The notes: generated by a model not told the origin, from the sequence alone. Numbered from the stretch's first letter, positions 20,089-29,450 are shown. The stretch: 64,000 nucleotides of DNA from Acinetobacter cumulans (GCF_003024525.3 NZ_CP035934.2:2418001-2482000); one strand, 5' to 3'. Translations and numbers: made by a program.

Positions 20089-22641
20089 ATGCGCTTTTGT
20101 CACTCTTCCCTCTATGTTGCTATGTTTATTGCACTTCCATCTGCACAGGTATTTTCGGCGGAAACTAGTCCCTCTCCAATCGAAATTCAAATGAATACGA
20201 TTGTAGTTGAAGCAGATCAACATAAAGAAGTCGGTACAGCAAAATACAATCAAGAACAGCTTAAAGAGATGCCGAATGGCAAAAAAAGTATCAGTGACTT
20301 TTTAAAGACTCACACCAATGTTCAGTTTGACCGCGAAGCTTATAGTAGTGGTAATCAAGCCTCTCTTGCACCAGAAAAAATCTCAATTAATGGTGCACCA
20401 AACTTTGCCAATAAATTTACGGTAAACGGCGTCAATACATCAAACACCTTTGACCCCGTTGGTGAAAGCGCAGATTCAAATTATTATGGCGCTCCGAGCA
20501 ATGCTCAAACCGCCAACATCAATACAGACTTAATTTGTGAACTTGAGGTCATTGATAGTAATGCCAGCGCTGAGCATGGCGATTTTCAGGGTGGTGTAAT
20601 TTCTGCCAAAACCTGTGCGCCTAAATCTGAAATTGGCAAATTGCATGGCTCTATCAGCTATGACTACACTAATTCTGCTTGGTCCCGCTTTAATTATGTC
20701 AATGATGCAGAAGAAGCAGCTTTTGAAGATCAAGATACGGAACATCATAAGGAATACACCACACAAGGTATCAGCGCCAATGTCTACGGACGCTTCAATG
20801 AAGCTTGGGGATTTAACGCCTTTGGTGCAACACGTGGTTCACGTATTCCTGTCATGAGTGGTTTGGGTGAAAACGACAAGATTAAAACCCAAGAAGTGAA
20901 TAACAATGCTGGATTCACAGCTTATTTTAATCCTGATGATCAGCAAGCTTATCAATTTGGTGTTGAACACTACGAATACGACAAAGAAGGCTATTATAAA
21001 AATAAGATCAACTCCGACTATACAATTGATACCATTACCGACACTTTATTTTTTAATACCAAGAATAAATTCAATGCTTTACAGCTCGAACAAAACCTAA
21101 ACTATCGCACGACTGAGCTAGACCGACGCTTAAAAAGCAATAGTTCGACCTCGTGGAACTATGCAGCGGGTTCAAAAGATTGGGTACCAGGATCAAAAGA
21201 TGGTGACACTCTGACTGAAGGCGGTTTTGGTGGCAATATTATTAACCAGCAATCAACCCTGTCTTATGACTTAAAAGCCATTTTCGATCCGATTAAATTG
21301 GCCAATACCACGCATCGTTTTAAAACGGGTGCAGGCTATCAGCATAATGAAGGCTCATGGGAACGCCCTGACGCGATGGCTTTATACACCACACGTGCAA
21401 ATTTAGGTACGGCATCTTGTGCAGTTGGCGATGCTCAATGTGATGAAGCCGATTTACAGTACCGCCCAAGCTCAACCAAGCCTTGGGAATCTTGGACAGG
21501 TCAGTACTCACGCTCAGGTACATTTTACAATGCAGGTAAATTTACTGCCCGCCAAGACCAGTGGCATGTTTTTGCTGAAGACGACATGAGCTGGCAGAAC
21601 TTCCGTGCGCGCCTAGGTTTACGTGCAGATTATGATTCTTTGGGATCAAATCTCAACATTGCACCACGCTCGACTTTCGAATACCTACCATTTTCAAACG
21701 ATACGCTTAAATTTACAGCGGGCTTTAACCGTTACTACGGCAATGTCTTCCTCATGACTGAGCTCGATGAAAAAACCTACACGACTTATGCGAATTTATC
21801 GCGTTCTGCAAGTTATGACTCAAATTGGGATGAAAGCAATAATTACGGCTGGGTGACCACTTATCCAAGCTCACAAGCTGCAGCAGTTCGCGCAACGGAT
21901 GTCAAAACACCGTATAGCGATGAAAAAGTGTTTGCAGTAAGCAGCCAAATCAAAAATTTAGATTTGAATTTAAAATGGGTAAATCGTCAATTTGAAGACC
22001 GAATTGAAGAAACCCGTATTTACAAAACCACAGCGGCGGGCACGCAAGCCTTAGACTACCGCACTTATGCCAATGTTGACGGCGGTCAAGCCGATACCTA
22101 TACATTTACAATCAGCAACACTAATCCGTGGGACATTGGCCAGACACAGCACAAACTTGCGCTCGGCTTAAGCTATATTGAAAATGAAACCACACGCGGT
22201 TCATATAAAGATATGGATACTGACTCGCGTAATGCCTATGTGTCTTTAAACGGCTTAATTATTCCAAAAAGTCAGCTTCCAGTGAAAGATGCCCCATTTA
22301 CAGCGCGTTTAAACTGGGAAATGAAAGGGACAGCGCTACCGTTTACCCTGCATAACTTTTTAAACTTTCGTTCTGCTTCAACAAACTACGTCGCAACGGG
22401 TGATAAAGTATCGTGGGATGGTTCAGATATCTCAGTTATGGAAGAAGAAGATTTTGCCAGCAAATTTACTTGGGATGCCCGCGCAACCTATGACTGGAAA
22501 ATCACACCACAGCAAAGCATGACCTTCGGCTTAACCGTTTCAAACGTTTTAAACAAACAAAATAAGAACGTGACCGATGCTGGTAAGCTTTATTCTGAAG
22601 AAGGACGTCGTTTTATTGCTGACCTTAGCTATAAATTCTAA
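20089..22641 (+). CDS. TonB-dependent outer-membrane receptor (paralogue 2)
   Basis: An 850-residue receptor with signal peptide MRFCHSSLYVAMFIALPSAQVFSA and a TonB-box-like NTIVVEA. The plug is KSISDFLKTHTNVQF, NGVNTSNTFDPVG and CELEVIDSNASAEHG...AKTCAP. The barrel ends in RFIADLSYKF. The plug and several barrel strands (YDYTNSAW, LNIAPRSTFEY, KWVNRQFEDRI) repeat those of the receptor at 17018, so the two are tandem duplicates separated by a tRNA-Glu gene. Paired Fur boxes upstream predict iron control. The following gene encodes a membrane-anchored protein that may work with it. Ligand unknown. Confidence 0.9.
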   Translation: MRFCHSSLYVAMFIALPSAQVFSAETSPSPIEIQMNTIVVEADQHKEVGTAKYNQEQLKEMPNGKKSISDFLKTHTNVQFDREAYSSGNQASLAPEKISINGAPNFANKFTVNGVNTSNTFDPVGESADSNYYGAPSNAQTANINTDLICELEVIDSNASAEHGDFQGGVISAKTCAPKSEIGKLHGSISYDYTNSAWSRFNYVNDAEEAAFEDQDTEHHKEYTTQGISANVYGRFNEAWGFNAFGATRGSRIPVMSGLGENDKIKTQEVNNNAGFTAYFNPDDQQAYQFGVEHYEYDKEGYYKNKINSDYTIDTITDTLFFNTKNKFNALQLEQNLNYRTTELDRRLKSNSSTSWNYAAGSKDWVPGSKDGDTLTEGGFGGNIINQQSTLSYDLKAIFDPIKLANTTHRFKTGAGYQHNEGSWERPDAMALYTTRANLGTASCAVGDAQCDEADLQYRPSSTKPWESWTGQYSRSGTFYNAGKFTARQDQWHVFAEDDMSWQNFRARLGLRADYDSLGSNLNIAPRSTFEYLPFSNDTLKFTAGFNRYYGNVFLMTELDEKTYTTYANLSRSASYDSNWDESNNYGWVTTYPSSQAAAVRATDVKTPYSDEKVFAVSSQIKNLDLNLKWVNRQFEDRIEETRIYKTTAAGTQALDYRTYANVDGGQADTYTFTISNTNPWDIGQTQHKLALGLSYIENETTRGSYKDMDTDSRNAYVSLNGLIIPKSQLPVKDAPFTARLNWEMKGTALPFTLHNFLNFRSASTNYVATGDKVSWDGSDISVMEEEDFASKFTWDARATYDWKITPQQSMTFGLTVSNVLNKQNKNVTDAGKLYSEEGRRFIADLSYKF

Positions 22642-22648
22642 TCCCCCC

Positions 22649-22676
22649 ATCAAGCGCGCCTCAAAATGCGCTTGAT
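22649..22676 (+). terminator. Possible attenuating hairpin after TonB receptor 2
   Basis: atcaagcgc and gcgcttgat form a nine-pair stem, but only tcattta follows. It could be a weak terminator or an mRNA stabiliser before the next gene. Confidence 0.4.
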
Positions 22677-22697
22677 TCATTTATAAATAGACCAACA

Positions 22698-23540
22698 ATG
22701 AAAAAAATTATTCTGCTGCTCGGAATTTGTATATTGGGTATCAGCCTGATCGTTTACTTCTTTCGACCAAATTCAAATACACACACTGCCCCAGAACAAA
22801 TTTCTAAAGTTGGCACGACACAACGAGAATCCATAACAGCAAATACTTCAGATCAAACTGAAAATCACTCAAATGATTTAGCGCATCAGTCAGTAGCCCC
22901 ATCTGGAAAAGCAAAAAAACTAAGCGAAGAAGCGACACGTTACTACAAGGTAGCTTATACCTACGGCTGGGAGGCCATTGTTCGTGACTTTGAAAATGGC
23001 ACCATTGCCAAAAGTAAAATGCCTGATGATGAAAAAAAGAAACTCTGTGAATTGGCCTTAACGGGTACAACTGTTGAACAAACCAAACGCTTATTTACAG
23101 CCAACTGTAAACCTTTAAATGGCAAAATATCTTTTAGGATTATTAACGGCCAATTAAAAGATGCCGAAGGAAAAATTGATCAAACTGAAATGATTCATAA
23201 GCTCAAGTTTTTACAAGCTGAAGACTTTTTTCAAAGCGAAGGCATGTATAAATTCGGCCCCTATGAAGAAAAATTTAATTTACAGTCCAATGCCATTGCA
23301 TGGGGACTTGAAGAAGTTTCAGACTACCTGCTCAGTATTGGCATTGGTTATGCAGGCAATAGCGACAATTTAATTAACAGTAATATTCAAGGTCGCAATC
23401 CATCAATCAGCCTCGTAAAAAAATTAATGCAAGCGGGTATTCACCCTAATGCAAAGACATATACCCTGATAGAAGAACGTAATTTTGCAAGTAAACACCC
23501 TGAACTCTACCAGTTTCTACAAGAAAAGAAGCAAAATTAA
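22698..23540 (+). CDS. Membrane-anchored protein, ankyrin-like C-terminus, unknown
   Basis: 280 residues with one N-terminal span (IILLLGICILGISLIVYFF), a polar linker of about 45 residues, and a helical periplasmic domain. Its last third (VSDYLLSIGIGYAGNSDNLI, LVKKLMQAGIHPNAKTYTLI) reads like degenerate ankyrin repeats. Two cysteines (KKLCELAL, TANCKPL) could form a disulphide. It starts 56 bases after the Fur-controlled TonB receptor on the same strand, so joint expression is possible. I do not recognise the family. Confidence 0.65.
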   Translation: MKKIILLLGICILGISLIVYFFRPNSNTHTAPEQISKVGTTQRESITANTSDQTENHSNDLAHQSVAPSGKAKKLSEEATRYYKVAYTYGWEAIVRDFENGTIAKSKMPDDEKKKLCELALTGTTVEQTKRLFTANCKPLNGKISFRIINGQLKDAEGKIDQTEMIHKLKFLQAEDFFQSEGMYKFGPYEEKFNLQSNAIAWGLEEVSDYLLSIGIGYAGNSDNLINSNIQGRNPSISLVKKLMQAGIHPNAKTYTLIEERNFASKHPELYQFLQEKKQN

Positions 23541-23552
23541 GCCTGCCATAAC

Positions 23553-23587
23553 ACTGTAAGTATGAAAGCGACTTTCACACTTACAGT
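23553..23587 (+). terminator. Strong hairpin after the ankyrin-like gene
   Basis: A 16-pair stem with one mismatch (actgtaagtatgaaag / ctttcacacttacagt) and loop cga. Only cgcattttgattt follows, so it may end transcription or protect the 3' end. Confidence 0.6.
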
Positions 23588-23636
23588 CATCGCATTTTGA
23601 TTTATAATTTCACTAAGATATTTAATTGTACTCAAC

Positions 23637-23774
23637 ATGCTTAAGAAAATTTTATTGGTTCTGCTTATTTTATTTCCAGCGGCTTTGTATTTGTTTGTTG
23701 TTTCCAACAACAGCCAACAACCTGCAACAAATTCGTCCGAACAGCAAGTTTCTCATCCTCAAGATCAGCACTAA
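23637..23774 (+). CDS. Small single-span membrane protein
   Basis: A 45-residue frame: MLKKILLVLLILFPAALYLF then a Gln/Ser/Asn-rich tail ending HPQDQH. The pattern of two lysines, a hydrophobic span and a polar tail is that of a genuine small inner-membrane or signal-anchored protein. A longer frame from 23626 in another phase lacks this character. There is no strong ribosome-binding site, so expression is uncertain. Confidence 0.45.
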   Translation: MLKKILLVLLILFPAALYLFVVSNNSQQPATNSSEQQVSHPQDQH

Positions 23775-23928
23775 ATTTAATTCTGATTGTCTTTCTTGCA
23801 GCCAAATCAACGGCTGCAAATGTATCTATTTTATAAATCTATTTACGGCTTTTATTTGAAAATAACGATATATGTGATTTTTCACACAATGAAAATATAA
23901 AATATATTTTTCAAATCTAAGTTATTGT

Positions 23929-25356
23929 ATGACAACTCCTTCTGATTCTTCGCAGACTCCTGCAAGTGGGGATTCACCCTCCTTAAAACGCGCGATGACC
24001 ACTCGCCATCTCATTATGCTTTCACTTGGTGGCGCTATTGGTACTGGCTTGTTTATGGGTTCTGGTGAAGTAATTTCACAAGCTGGTCCTTTAGGCGCTG
24101 TATTGGCCTACATTATTGGTGGTCTGATTGCCTACATGGTAATGCTGTGCTTAGGTGAATTGGCCGTACACCTTCCTGTATCAGGTTCATTTGGTGCATT
24201 TGCAACAAACTATATTGGCCCAGGTACAGGTTACATGGTCTCATGGATGTACTGGCTGGGCTGGTCAGCAACCTTAGGTACAGAATTTACCGCAGCCGCG
24301 ATATTGGTACAGGAATGGTTTCCACAAACCTCCATTTGGCTTTGGACGCTCATCTTCGCAGCGGGCGTGCTCATTTCTAATCTAAGCTCAACACGTGCTT
24401 TTGCAGAGTCTGAATTTTGGCTTTCAATGGTCAAAGTTGCCACTGTACTGGTGTTCATCTTACTGGGCTTTTCATGTATTTTTGGCTTTATTCCATTTGA
24501 TGGTTATAGCTCAGCTCCTATGTTTAACAACTTAACGGAGCATGGCTGGCTACCGAATGGTTTATTTCCACTCTTTGCCACATTACTGATTGTGAACTTT
24601 GCCTTTAATGGTACAGAAATGATTGGTATTGCTGCAGGCGAAACCGAGAACCCTGAAAAGAACGTACCCAAGGCGATTCATGCTGCAGTATGGCGTTTGA
24701 TTATTTTCTTTGTGGGTACCATTATCGTTATTAGCTCATTACTTACCTATACCGATGCAGGCTTAAACGTTGGCGGTCATGGTGGCTTAAGTAGCAGTCC
24801 TTTTGTATCTGTGTTCCAGCACATGGGCATTCCTTATGCTGAAGACATTATTCGCTTCGTGATTATTACCGCACTGCTTTCTACGGCTAACTCAGGTTTA
24901 TACGCGGCTTCACGTATGATGTGGGCACTTTCCGCTCAAAAGCAACTGCCTCGTGTATTTGCCAAAGTGAATAAAGCTGGTGTGCCGGTTGTTGCCATTT
25001 GGGTAACGATGATTGGTGGCTTACCGGGTTTACTTTCCGAGCAATTTGGTGCCGATGTCATCTTTAAAAACTTGATGGGTGTTGCAGCCTTTACAATGGT
25101 GATTGTGTGGATGAGTATTTGCTGGAGTCAATTTAACTTCCGCCGCCAGTGGTTAAAGCAAGGTCATAGCGTTGCTGAGCTTAAATTTCAAACGCCTTGG
25201 TTCCCTTTAGTACCCATCCTTGGTTTTGTGTGCTGTACCGCAACAGGTTTAAGTATGGCTGCCGACCCTGAAATGCTTTCAGGCTTTATTGGCTGTCTAC
25301 TGTTTATGGCTGCCTGTTATGCAAGTTATTATTGGTTATATCACAACAAAAATTAA
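23929..25356 (+). CDS. Amino-acid permease, APC superfamily (paralogue 1)
   Basis: A 475-residue, 12-span permease of the amino-acid transporter (AAT) group, with a sequence pattern close to E. coli MmuP. The conserved start is KRAMTTRHLIMLSLGGAIGTGLFMGSG (first part shown), then GSFGAFATNYIGPGTGY. The helix-6 region FNGTEMIGIAAGETENP and FRRQWLKQGH are also family signatures. S-methylmethionine or another amino acid is a possible substrate; the sequence alone does not decide. A second version lies at 25737, with a tRNA-Glu gene between. Confidence 0.88.
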   Translation: MTTPSDSSQTPASGDSPSLKRAMTTRHLIMLSLGGAIGTGLFMGSGEVISQAGPLGAVLAYIIGGLIAYMVMLCLGELAVHLPVSGSFGAFATNYIGPGTGYMVSWMYWLGWSATLGTEFTAAAILVQEWFPQTSIWLWTLIFAAGVLISNLSSTRAFAESEFWLSMVKVATVLVFILLGFSCIFGFIPFDGYSSAPMFNNLTEHGWLPNGLFPLFATLLIVNFAFNGTEMIGIAAGETENPEKNVPKAIHAAVWRLIIFFVGTIIVISSLLTYTDAGLNVGGHGGLSSSPFVSVFQHMGIPYAEDIIRFVIITALLSTANSGLYAASRMMWALSAQKQLPRVFAKVNKAGVPVVAIWVTMIGGLPGLLSEQFGADVIFKNLMGVAAFTMVIVWMSICWSQFNFRRQWLKQGHSVAELKFQTPWFPLVPILGFVCCTATGLSMAADPEMLSGFIGCLLFMAACYASYYWLYHNKN

Positions 25357-25389
25357 GCATTAATACCTCAATGGATTGGTTTTGACTTA

Positions 25390-25415
25390 AACGCAGTGTT
25401 CTCACTGCGTTTTTT
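25390..25415 (+). terminator. Terminator of permease 1
   Basis: aacgcagtg-ttct-cactgcgtt followed by a T-run (nine-pair stem). Confidence 0.88.
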
Positions 25416-25500
25416 ATCGCCAATATTTTCTTATTCTTTTCAATACCCTTCATTTTTTAATCAAACAATTCAATATTTTAAAAATTACCGCAATTCCAGT

Positions 25501-25529
25501 TTGACAGCTTTTTAAAAACTCCCTAATAT
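25501..25529 (+). promoter_or_regulatory. Promoter of tRNA-Glu copy 2
   Basis: ttgaca (25501-25506), 17-base spacer, taatat (25524-25529). The discriminator and leader (cacctcgcaac) match those of copy 1. Confidence 0.88.
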
Positions 25530-25546
25530 ACGCATCACCTCGCAAC

Positions 25547-25622
25547 GTCCCTATCGTCTAGAGGCCTAGGACATCGCCCTTTCACGGCGGTAACCGGGGT
25601 TCGAATCCCCGTAGGGACGCCA
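25547..25622 (+). tRNA. tRNA-Glu(TTC), copy 2
   Basis: 76 bases, identical to the copy at 19843, with CCA encoded. It lies between the two permease paralogues and has its own promoter. Confidence 0.98.
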
Positions 25623-25736
25623 TATCTTGATCGCACCTGATCAGCACTTATTCAAAATTACTATTATTTCGTTGCAGATTTACAATTTTTCACTACAATA
25701 GCTCGCTTCATTCTCTTGATATTTTAATCTTTTCCT

Positions 25737-27155
25737 ATGCACTCATCTCCGAATGATGCTTCACATCAGGGCAATTCTGCGCCTTTAAAACGCGCTATGA
25801 GTACTCGACATCTGGTCATGATTTCGCTTGGTGGCGCAATCGGAACAGGCCTATTTTTAGGGTCGGGTGAAGTCATTGCACAAACGGGGCCTGTAGGTGC
25901 CATCATCTCTTACTTTTTAGGCGGTATTATCGCCTATATGGTCATGCTCTGCTTAGGCGAGCTGGCTGTACACATGCCTGAGTCTGGCTCATTTGGTGCT
26001 TATGCCAAACGCTATATTGGACCAGGCACGGGTTATACTATCACATGGTTATACTGGCTCACGTGGTCAGTCACGCTTGGAACAGAATTTACTGCAGCGG
26101 CATTGCTCATGCAAGAATGGTTCCCAGACAGTTCCATGTGGATGTGGACACTGATCTTTGGCGCTTTTGTATTTACCTTAAATATGATTTCGACCAAATG
26201 GTTTGCAGAATCTGAATTCTGGCTCGCTTTAATTAAAGTCGTTACGGTTGTGGCGTTTATTTTGCTTGGTTTATTGGCTATTTTTGGTGTGCTTGGCTAC
26301 CAAGGTCAAGAAACAGCACCACTGTTTAATAACCTAACTGCTCAAGGCTGGTTCCCAGAAGGCCTCTTCCCAATCTTTACCACCATGTTAATTGTGAACT
26401 TCGCATTCTCTGGTACGGAATTGATTGGTGTTGCTGCTGGTGAAACCAAAGACCCTGCTAAAAACGTACCTAAAGCCATTAACACAGCAATTTTCCGCTT
26501 GTTAATTTTCTTTGTGGGTACCATTGTAGTCGTTACCTGCCTATTGCCACACCAAGAAGCCGGTCTAGGCAATAATGGAGTGAGTAGCTCACCATTCGTA
26601 ACCGTATTCCAGCATATCGGTATTCCATACGCTGAAGACGTTATCCGCTTTGTGATTATCACTGCGCTATTGTCAGCAGCCAATTCTGGCTTATTTGCAG
26701 CATCTCGTATGATGTGGTCACTGTCTTATAGCAAGCAATTGCCCGCTGTATTTTCGAAAGTGAATTCACATGGTATTCCTTACGTCGCGGTTATTGTGAC
26801 CATGATTGGTGGTATGCCAGGCTTGCTCTCTGAGCAATTTGCACCTGAAGCCATTTTCACCAATTTACTGGGTATTGCTGCGTTTACCATGGTGGTTGTA
26901 TGGATGAGTATCTGCTTAAGTCAGTTCAACTTTCGTCGTCAGTGGTATAAAGATGGTCATACAAAATCAGAACTTGGTTTTGCTGCACCGTTGTTCCCAA
27001 TCGTGCCGATTCTAGGTTTTATTTTCTGCTTCATTACTTGTATCAGTATGGTGTTTGATCCAACAATGCGCATCAGCTTCTTTGGCTGTTTGGCATTTAT
27101 TGCTGCATGTTATGCAAGCTACTATGCGTTTTATCACAATAAAAATGCATCGTAA
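25737..27155 (+). CDS. Amino-acid permease, APC superfamily (paralogue 2)
   Basis: A 472-residue permease with the same signature series as its neighbour: KRAMSTRHLVMISLGG, GSFGAYAKRYIGPGTGY, FSGTELIGVAAGETKDP and FRRQWYKDGHTKSEL. Here the helix-6 segment has Ser where the first copy has Asn (AFSGTE against AFNGTE), as in E. coli MmuP. This residue lies near the substrate site in the family and hints that the two copies differ in specificity. It has a terminator of its own. Confidence 0.88.
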   Translation: MHSSPNDASHQGNSAPLKRAMSTRHLVMISLGGAIGTGLFLGSGEVIAQTGPVGAIISYFLGGIIAYMVMLCLGELAVHMPESGSFGAYAKRYIGPGTGYTITWLYWLTWSVTLGTEFTAAALLMQEWFPDSSMWMWTLIFGAFVFTLNMISTKWFAESEFWLALIKVVTVVAFILLGLLAIFGVLGYQGQETAPLFNNLTAQGWFPEGLFPIFTTMLIVNFAFSGTELIGVAAGETKDPAKNVPKAINTAIFRLLIFFVGTIVVVTCLLPHQEAGLGNNGVSSSPFVTVFQHIGIPYAEDVIRFVIITALLSAANSGLFAASRMMWSLSYSKQLPAVFSKVNSHGIPYVAVIVTMIGGMPGLLSEQFAPEAIFTNLLGIAAFTMVVVWMSICLSQFNFRRQWYKDGHTKSELGFAAPLFPIVPILGFIFCFITCISMVFDPTMRISFFGCLAFIAACYASYYAFYHNKNAS

Positions 27156-27188
27156 GTATCATTCTTGCTGACAATTCAGCAGCAAATT

Positions 27189-27215
27189 AGAGCAGCCTAG
27201 GCTGCTCTTTTTTTA
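27189..27215 (+). terminator. Terminator of permease 2
   Basis: agagcagcc-ta-ggctgctct, a nine-pair stem, followed by seven T. Confidence 0.88.
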
Positions 27216-27260
27216 TCTATACTAAAACTAAAATAGCACTCATATCCTTGAGAATGACTG

Positions 27261-28163
27261 ATGAATATTATTTTTATTCACGGGATGAACCAGCAGCATG
27301 AAACAGCGTAATCGATTGAAAAGCGCTGGCTCAGCTTGCTTAAACAAGCACTCAATCAAACACCGCAACAGGTTGCATTCACCTACTTAAAACGACATTT
27401 TCGCATGCCATTTTATGGTGATTTACTCTCACGTTATCATCTCAGTAATGTACTTAGTGCCAGCACACTTCTGCCTCAAACCTGGCCACATCTTCCCTTT
27501 TTACATCTCAATACCTATGGACAAAAGAAACCAAACACAGCAACGTCTACAATCAAAACACCATTACAACCAATTATTCAACCCAAACAGCCACAGCCAA
27601 ATTTTCACACAAAATTTCATCAATTTAGTGCGCTCCGCAAAGATTATGCCTTACATCACTTTGCATTATGGATGAATGATTTTCCTAAACTACACACCAC
27701 ACTCTTGCATAAGTTTTTAGTTGAAACAGATTTATACTTATCCAATAGTCATTTTATGCACGCTGTACATTTACGCATTCATCAGCAACTGCATGACAGC
27801 AAACCGAATATTATTGTCGCGCATTCATTGGGTTCGGTTATTGCCTATCACTACCTGCTCGAACACCCAGAAATGAACATCCGCAGTTTGATTACTTTAG
27901 GCTGCCCGCTTGCATTTCAAACCATTCAAAAGCGTTTACCTCAACCCATTCAGCGACCTACTTCACTCAAAGGAGATTGGATTAACTTTTATTCGCATGA
28001 TGATTTTTTAGCAGCTTTAGCACTACAAAAATCACCTTTTGATTTCAGCCCCTCTATTTTAAATCGTGAGATTCGTACATCTATTGAACACCCACACGAT
28101 ATTGCTGGCTATTTACAGCATCCAGAAGTAATTCATGCCATCCTAAATTCGCTCACAAATTAA
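27261..28163 (+). pseudogene. Alpha/beta-hydrolase gene with a premature stop at codon 17
   Basis: The natural start is ATG 27261, giving MNIIFIHGMNQQHETA; the HG oxyanion motif sits where alpha/beta hydrolases have it. TAA at 27309-27311 stops this frame. Beyond it the same frame continues without another stop to 28163: SIEKRWLSLLKQALNQ, the nucleophile elbow AHSLGSVIAYHYL and a late His region (SIEHPHDIAGY). A start at TTG 27336 would remove the first beta strand and oxyanion hole. So the gene is either a recent nonsense pseudogene or read through. The length without the stop, about 300 residues, is normal. Confidence 0.7.
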
Positions 28164-28255
28164 CCCAAAACAATGTATTTTTCCCATATTCTTACAAGAT
28201 TGTTTTAAATTTATGCACTCAGCACATAAAACTGAAATTATTTCTTCAAATGCGT

Positions 28256-28284
28256 TTGACACCCCCCTGTTTTCACCCTATTAT
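28256..28284 (+). promoter_or_regulatory. Promoter of the tRNA-Glu triplet
   Basis: ttgaca (28256-28261), 17-base spacer, tattat (28279-28284), 17 bases before copy 3. No promoter is seen before copies 4 and 5, so the three are one transcript. Confidence 0.85.
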
Positions 28285-28301
28285 ACGCCCACCTCTGAAA
28301 C

Positions 28302-28377
28302 GTCCCTATCGTCTAGAGGCCTAGGACATCGCCCTTTCACGGCGGTAACCGGGGTTCGAATCCCCGTAGGGACGCCA
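28302..28377 (+). tRNA. tRNA-Glu(TTC), copy 3
   Basis: 76 bases, identical to copies 1 and 2, first of a three-gene tandem array with its own sigma-70 promoter. Confidence 0.98.
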
Positions 28378-28401
28378 ATTTTCAGAAGTACATTTTATTA
28401 A

Positions 28402-28477
28402 GTCCCTATCGTCTAGAGGCCTAGGACATCGCCCTTTCACGGCGGTAACCGGGGTTCGAATCCCCGTAGGGACGCCA
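28402..28477 (+). tRNA. tRNA-Glu(TTC), copy 4
   Basis: Identical to the other copies; it begins 24 bases after copy 3. Confidence 0.98.
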
Positions 28478-28535
28478 TTATTTAGTCTAAAAACTTAGAC
28501 TTTAATTAACGGTTTTAAAATTTGCTTTCTGTACT

Positions 28536-28611
28536 GTCCCTATCGTCTAGAGGCCTAGGACATCGCCCTTTCACGGCGGTAACCGGGGTTCGAATCCCCG
28601 TAGGGACGCCA
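28536..28611 (+). tRNA. tRNA-Glu(TTC), copy 5
   Basis: Identical to the other copies; it begins 58 bases after copy 4 and is followed by a terminator. Confidence 0.98.
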
Positions 28612-28638
28612 TATTCAAGATGGCAACATCTTATGAAA

Positions 28639-28668
28639 AAGCTCAAGCATTACGACTTGGGCTTTTTT
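28639..28668 (+). terminator. Terminator of the tRNA-Glu triplet
   Basis: aagctcaag and cttgggctt pair over nine positions (one G-T) and are followed by T. Confidence 0.85.
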
Positions 28669-28781
28669 ATTGCCAATGCATTTATAAAAAATTGCCATCC
28701 ACTGGCCATACAGCATAAGATAAAGATACTCAAAGTGCTTCATTCCATACCCACATAAAACTCCACACCAATATAAGAATT

Positions 28782-29450
28782 ATGCAGATCACATTATTTC
28801 ATTTACCTAATTCCCGCTCTCAACGCATTGTTTGGCTATTAGAAGAATTAAACCCAAATTATGAACTGATTATTTGTGATCAAAATGCGCCTCAAGCAGA
28901 GATGAAATTCCCAACTCTGCAGATCAAAAAACAAGGAAAAATACAGTCGCTAAGCGAAAGTAGCGCCATTGCTGAATACCTCTGCCAGCTCGAACAAAAA
29001 CTTGTGGTTTTGCCATCAGATCCAGATTATTGGCATTATTGCTTTTATAAAAACTTTGCCGATGCCAGCTTCATGCCTAACTTGGCGTTAAAACAGGTCT
29101 TTACGCAAATCGCACAACAAACGCCTTGGCCAGTTCGCTTTATTAGCCTTGCCTTTAAAGTTGCCTTTAATCGTGCTTATTTAAACCCTGAGCTGGATCA
29201 ACAACTACAAATGCTGAATCGCCATTTCATGCAGCACACATGGCTGGCTGGAGATAAATTCAGCAGTGCTGATATTTTACTATGGTTTCCATTACTAGCC
29301 TGTGAATTTGCCCATGCAAAATTTAGCGACTATCCAGCACTCGCCCAATATTTAAAACAAATAAAAAGCAGACCCGCATTCCAAACTGCTTTACAGAAAG
29401 GACACTGGTCTGCTGAAGAATTTCAGCGCTATTGGCAAATCACACAGTAA
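28782..29450 (+). CDS. Glutathione S-transferase family protein
   Basis: 222 residues in the GST two-domain layout. The thioredoxin-like N-terminal part (MQITLFHLPNSRSQRIVWLL) has the S-R-S-x-R-I-x-W pattern of the family, then KFPTLQI with the cis-Pro and SLSESSAIAEYL with the Glu-Ser pair that binds glutathione. The C-terminal helical domain has WLAGDKFSSADILLWFPL, the N-capping box (SxAD). Substrate cannot be named. It is a single gene downstream of the tRNA-Glu array. Confidence 0.9.
   Translation: MQITLFHLPNSRSQRIVWLLEELNPNYELIICDQNAPQAEMKFPTLQIKKQGKIQSLSESSAIAEYLCQLEQKLVVLPSDPDYWHYCFYKNFADASFMPNLALKQVFTQIAQQTPWPVRFISLAFKVAFNRAYLNPELDQQLQMLNRHFMQHTWLAGDKFSSADILLWFPLLACEFAHAKFSDYPALAQYLKQIKSRPAFQTALQKGHWSAEEFQRYWQITQ

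Noticed and set aside
23626..23859. A 77-codon frame overlapping the 45-residue membrane protein
   Set aside because: Starts at TTG, lacks a membrane-protein pattern and ends in AT-rich non-coding DNA.
28302..28611. Regular repeats that could look like a CRISPR array
   Set aside because: The repeats are complete 76-base tRNA-Glu genes with CCA ends; spacers are irregular and no cas gene is near.
28213..28758. Frames of 62 and 78 codons with a repeated LSSRGLGHRPFTAVTGVRIP segment
   Set aside because: The repeated peptide is simply translated tRNA-Glu sequence.
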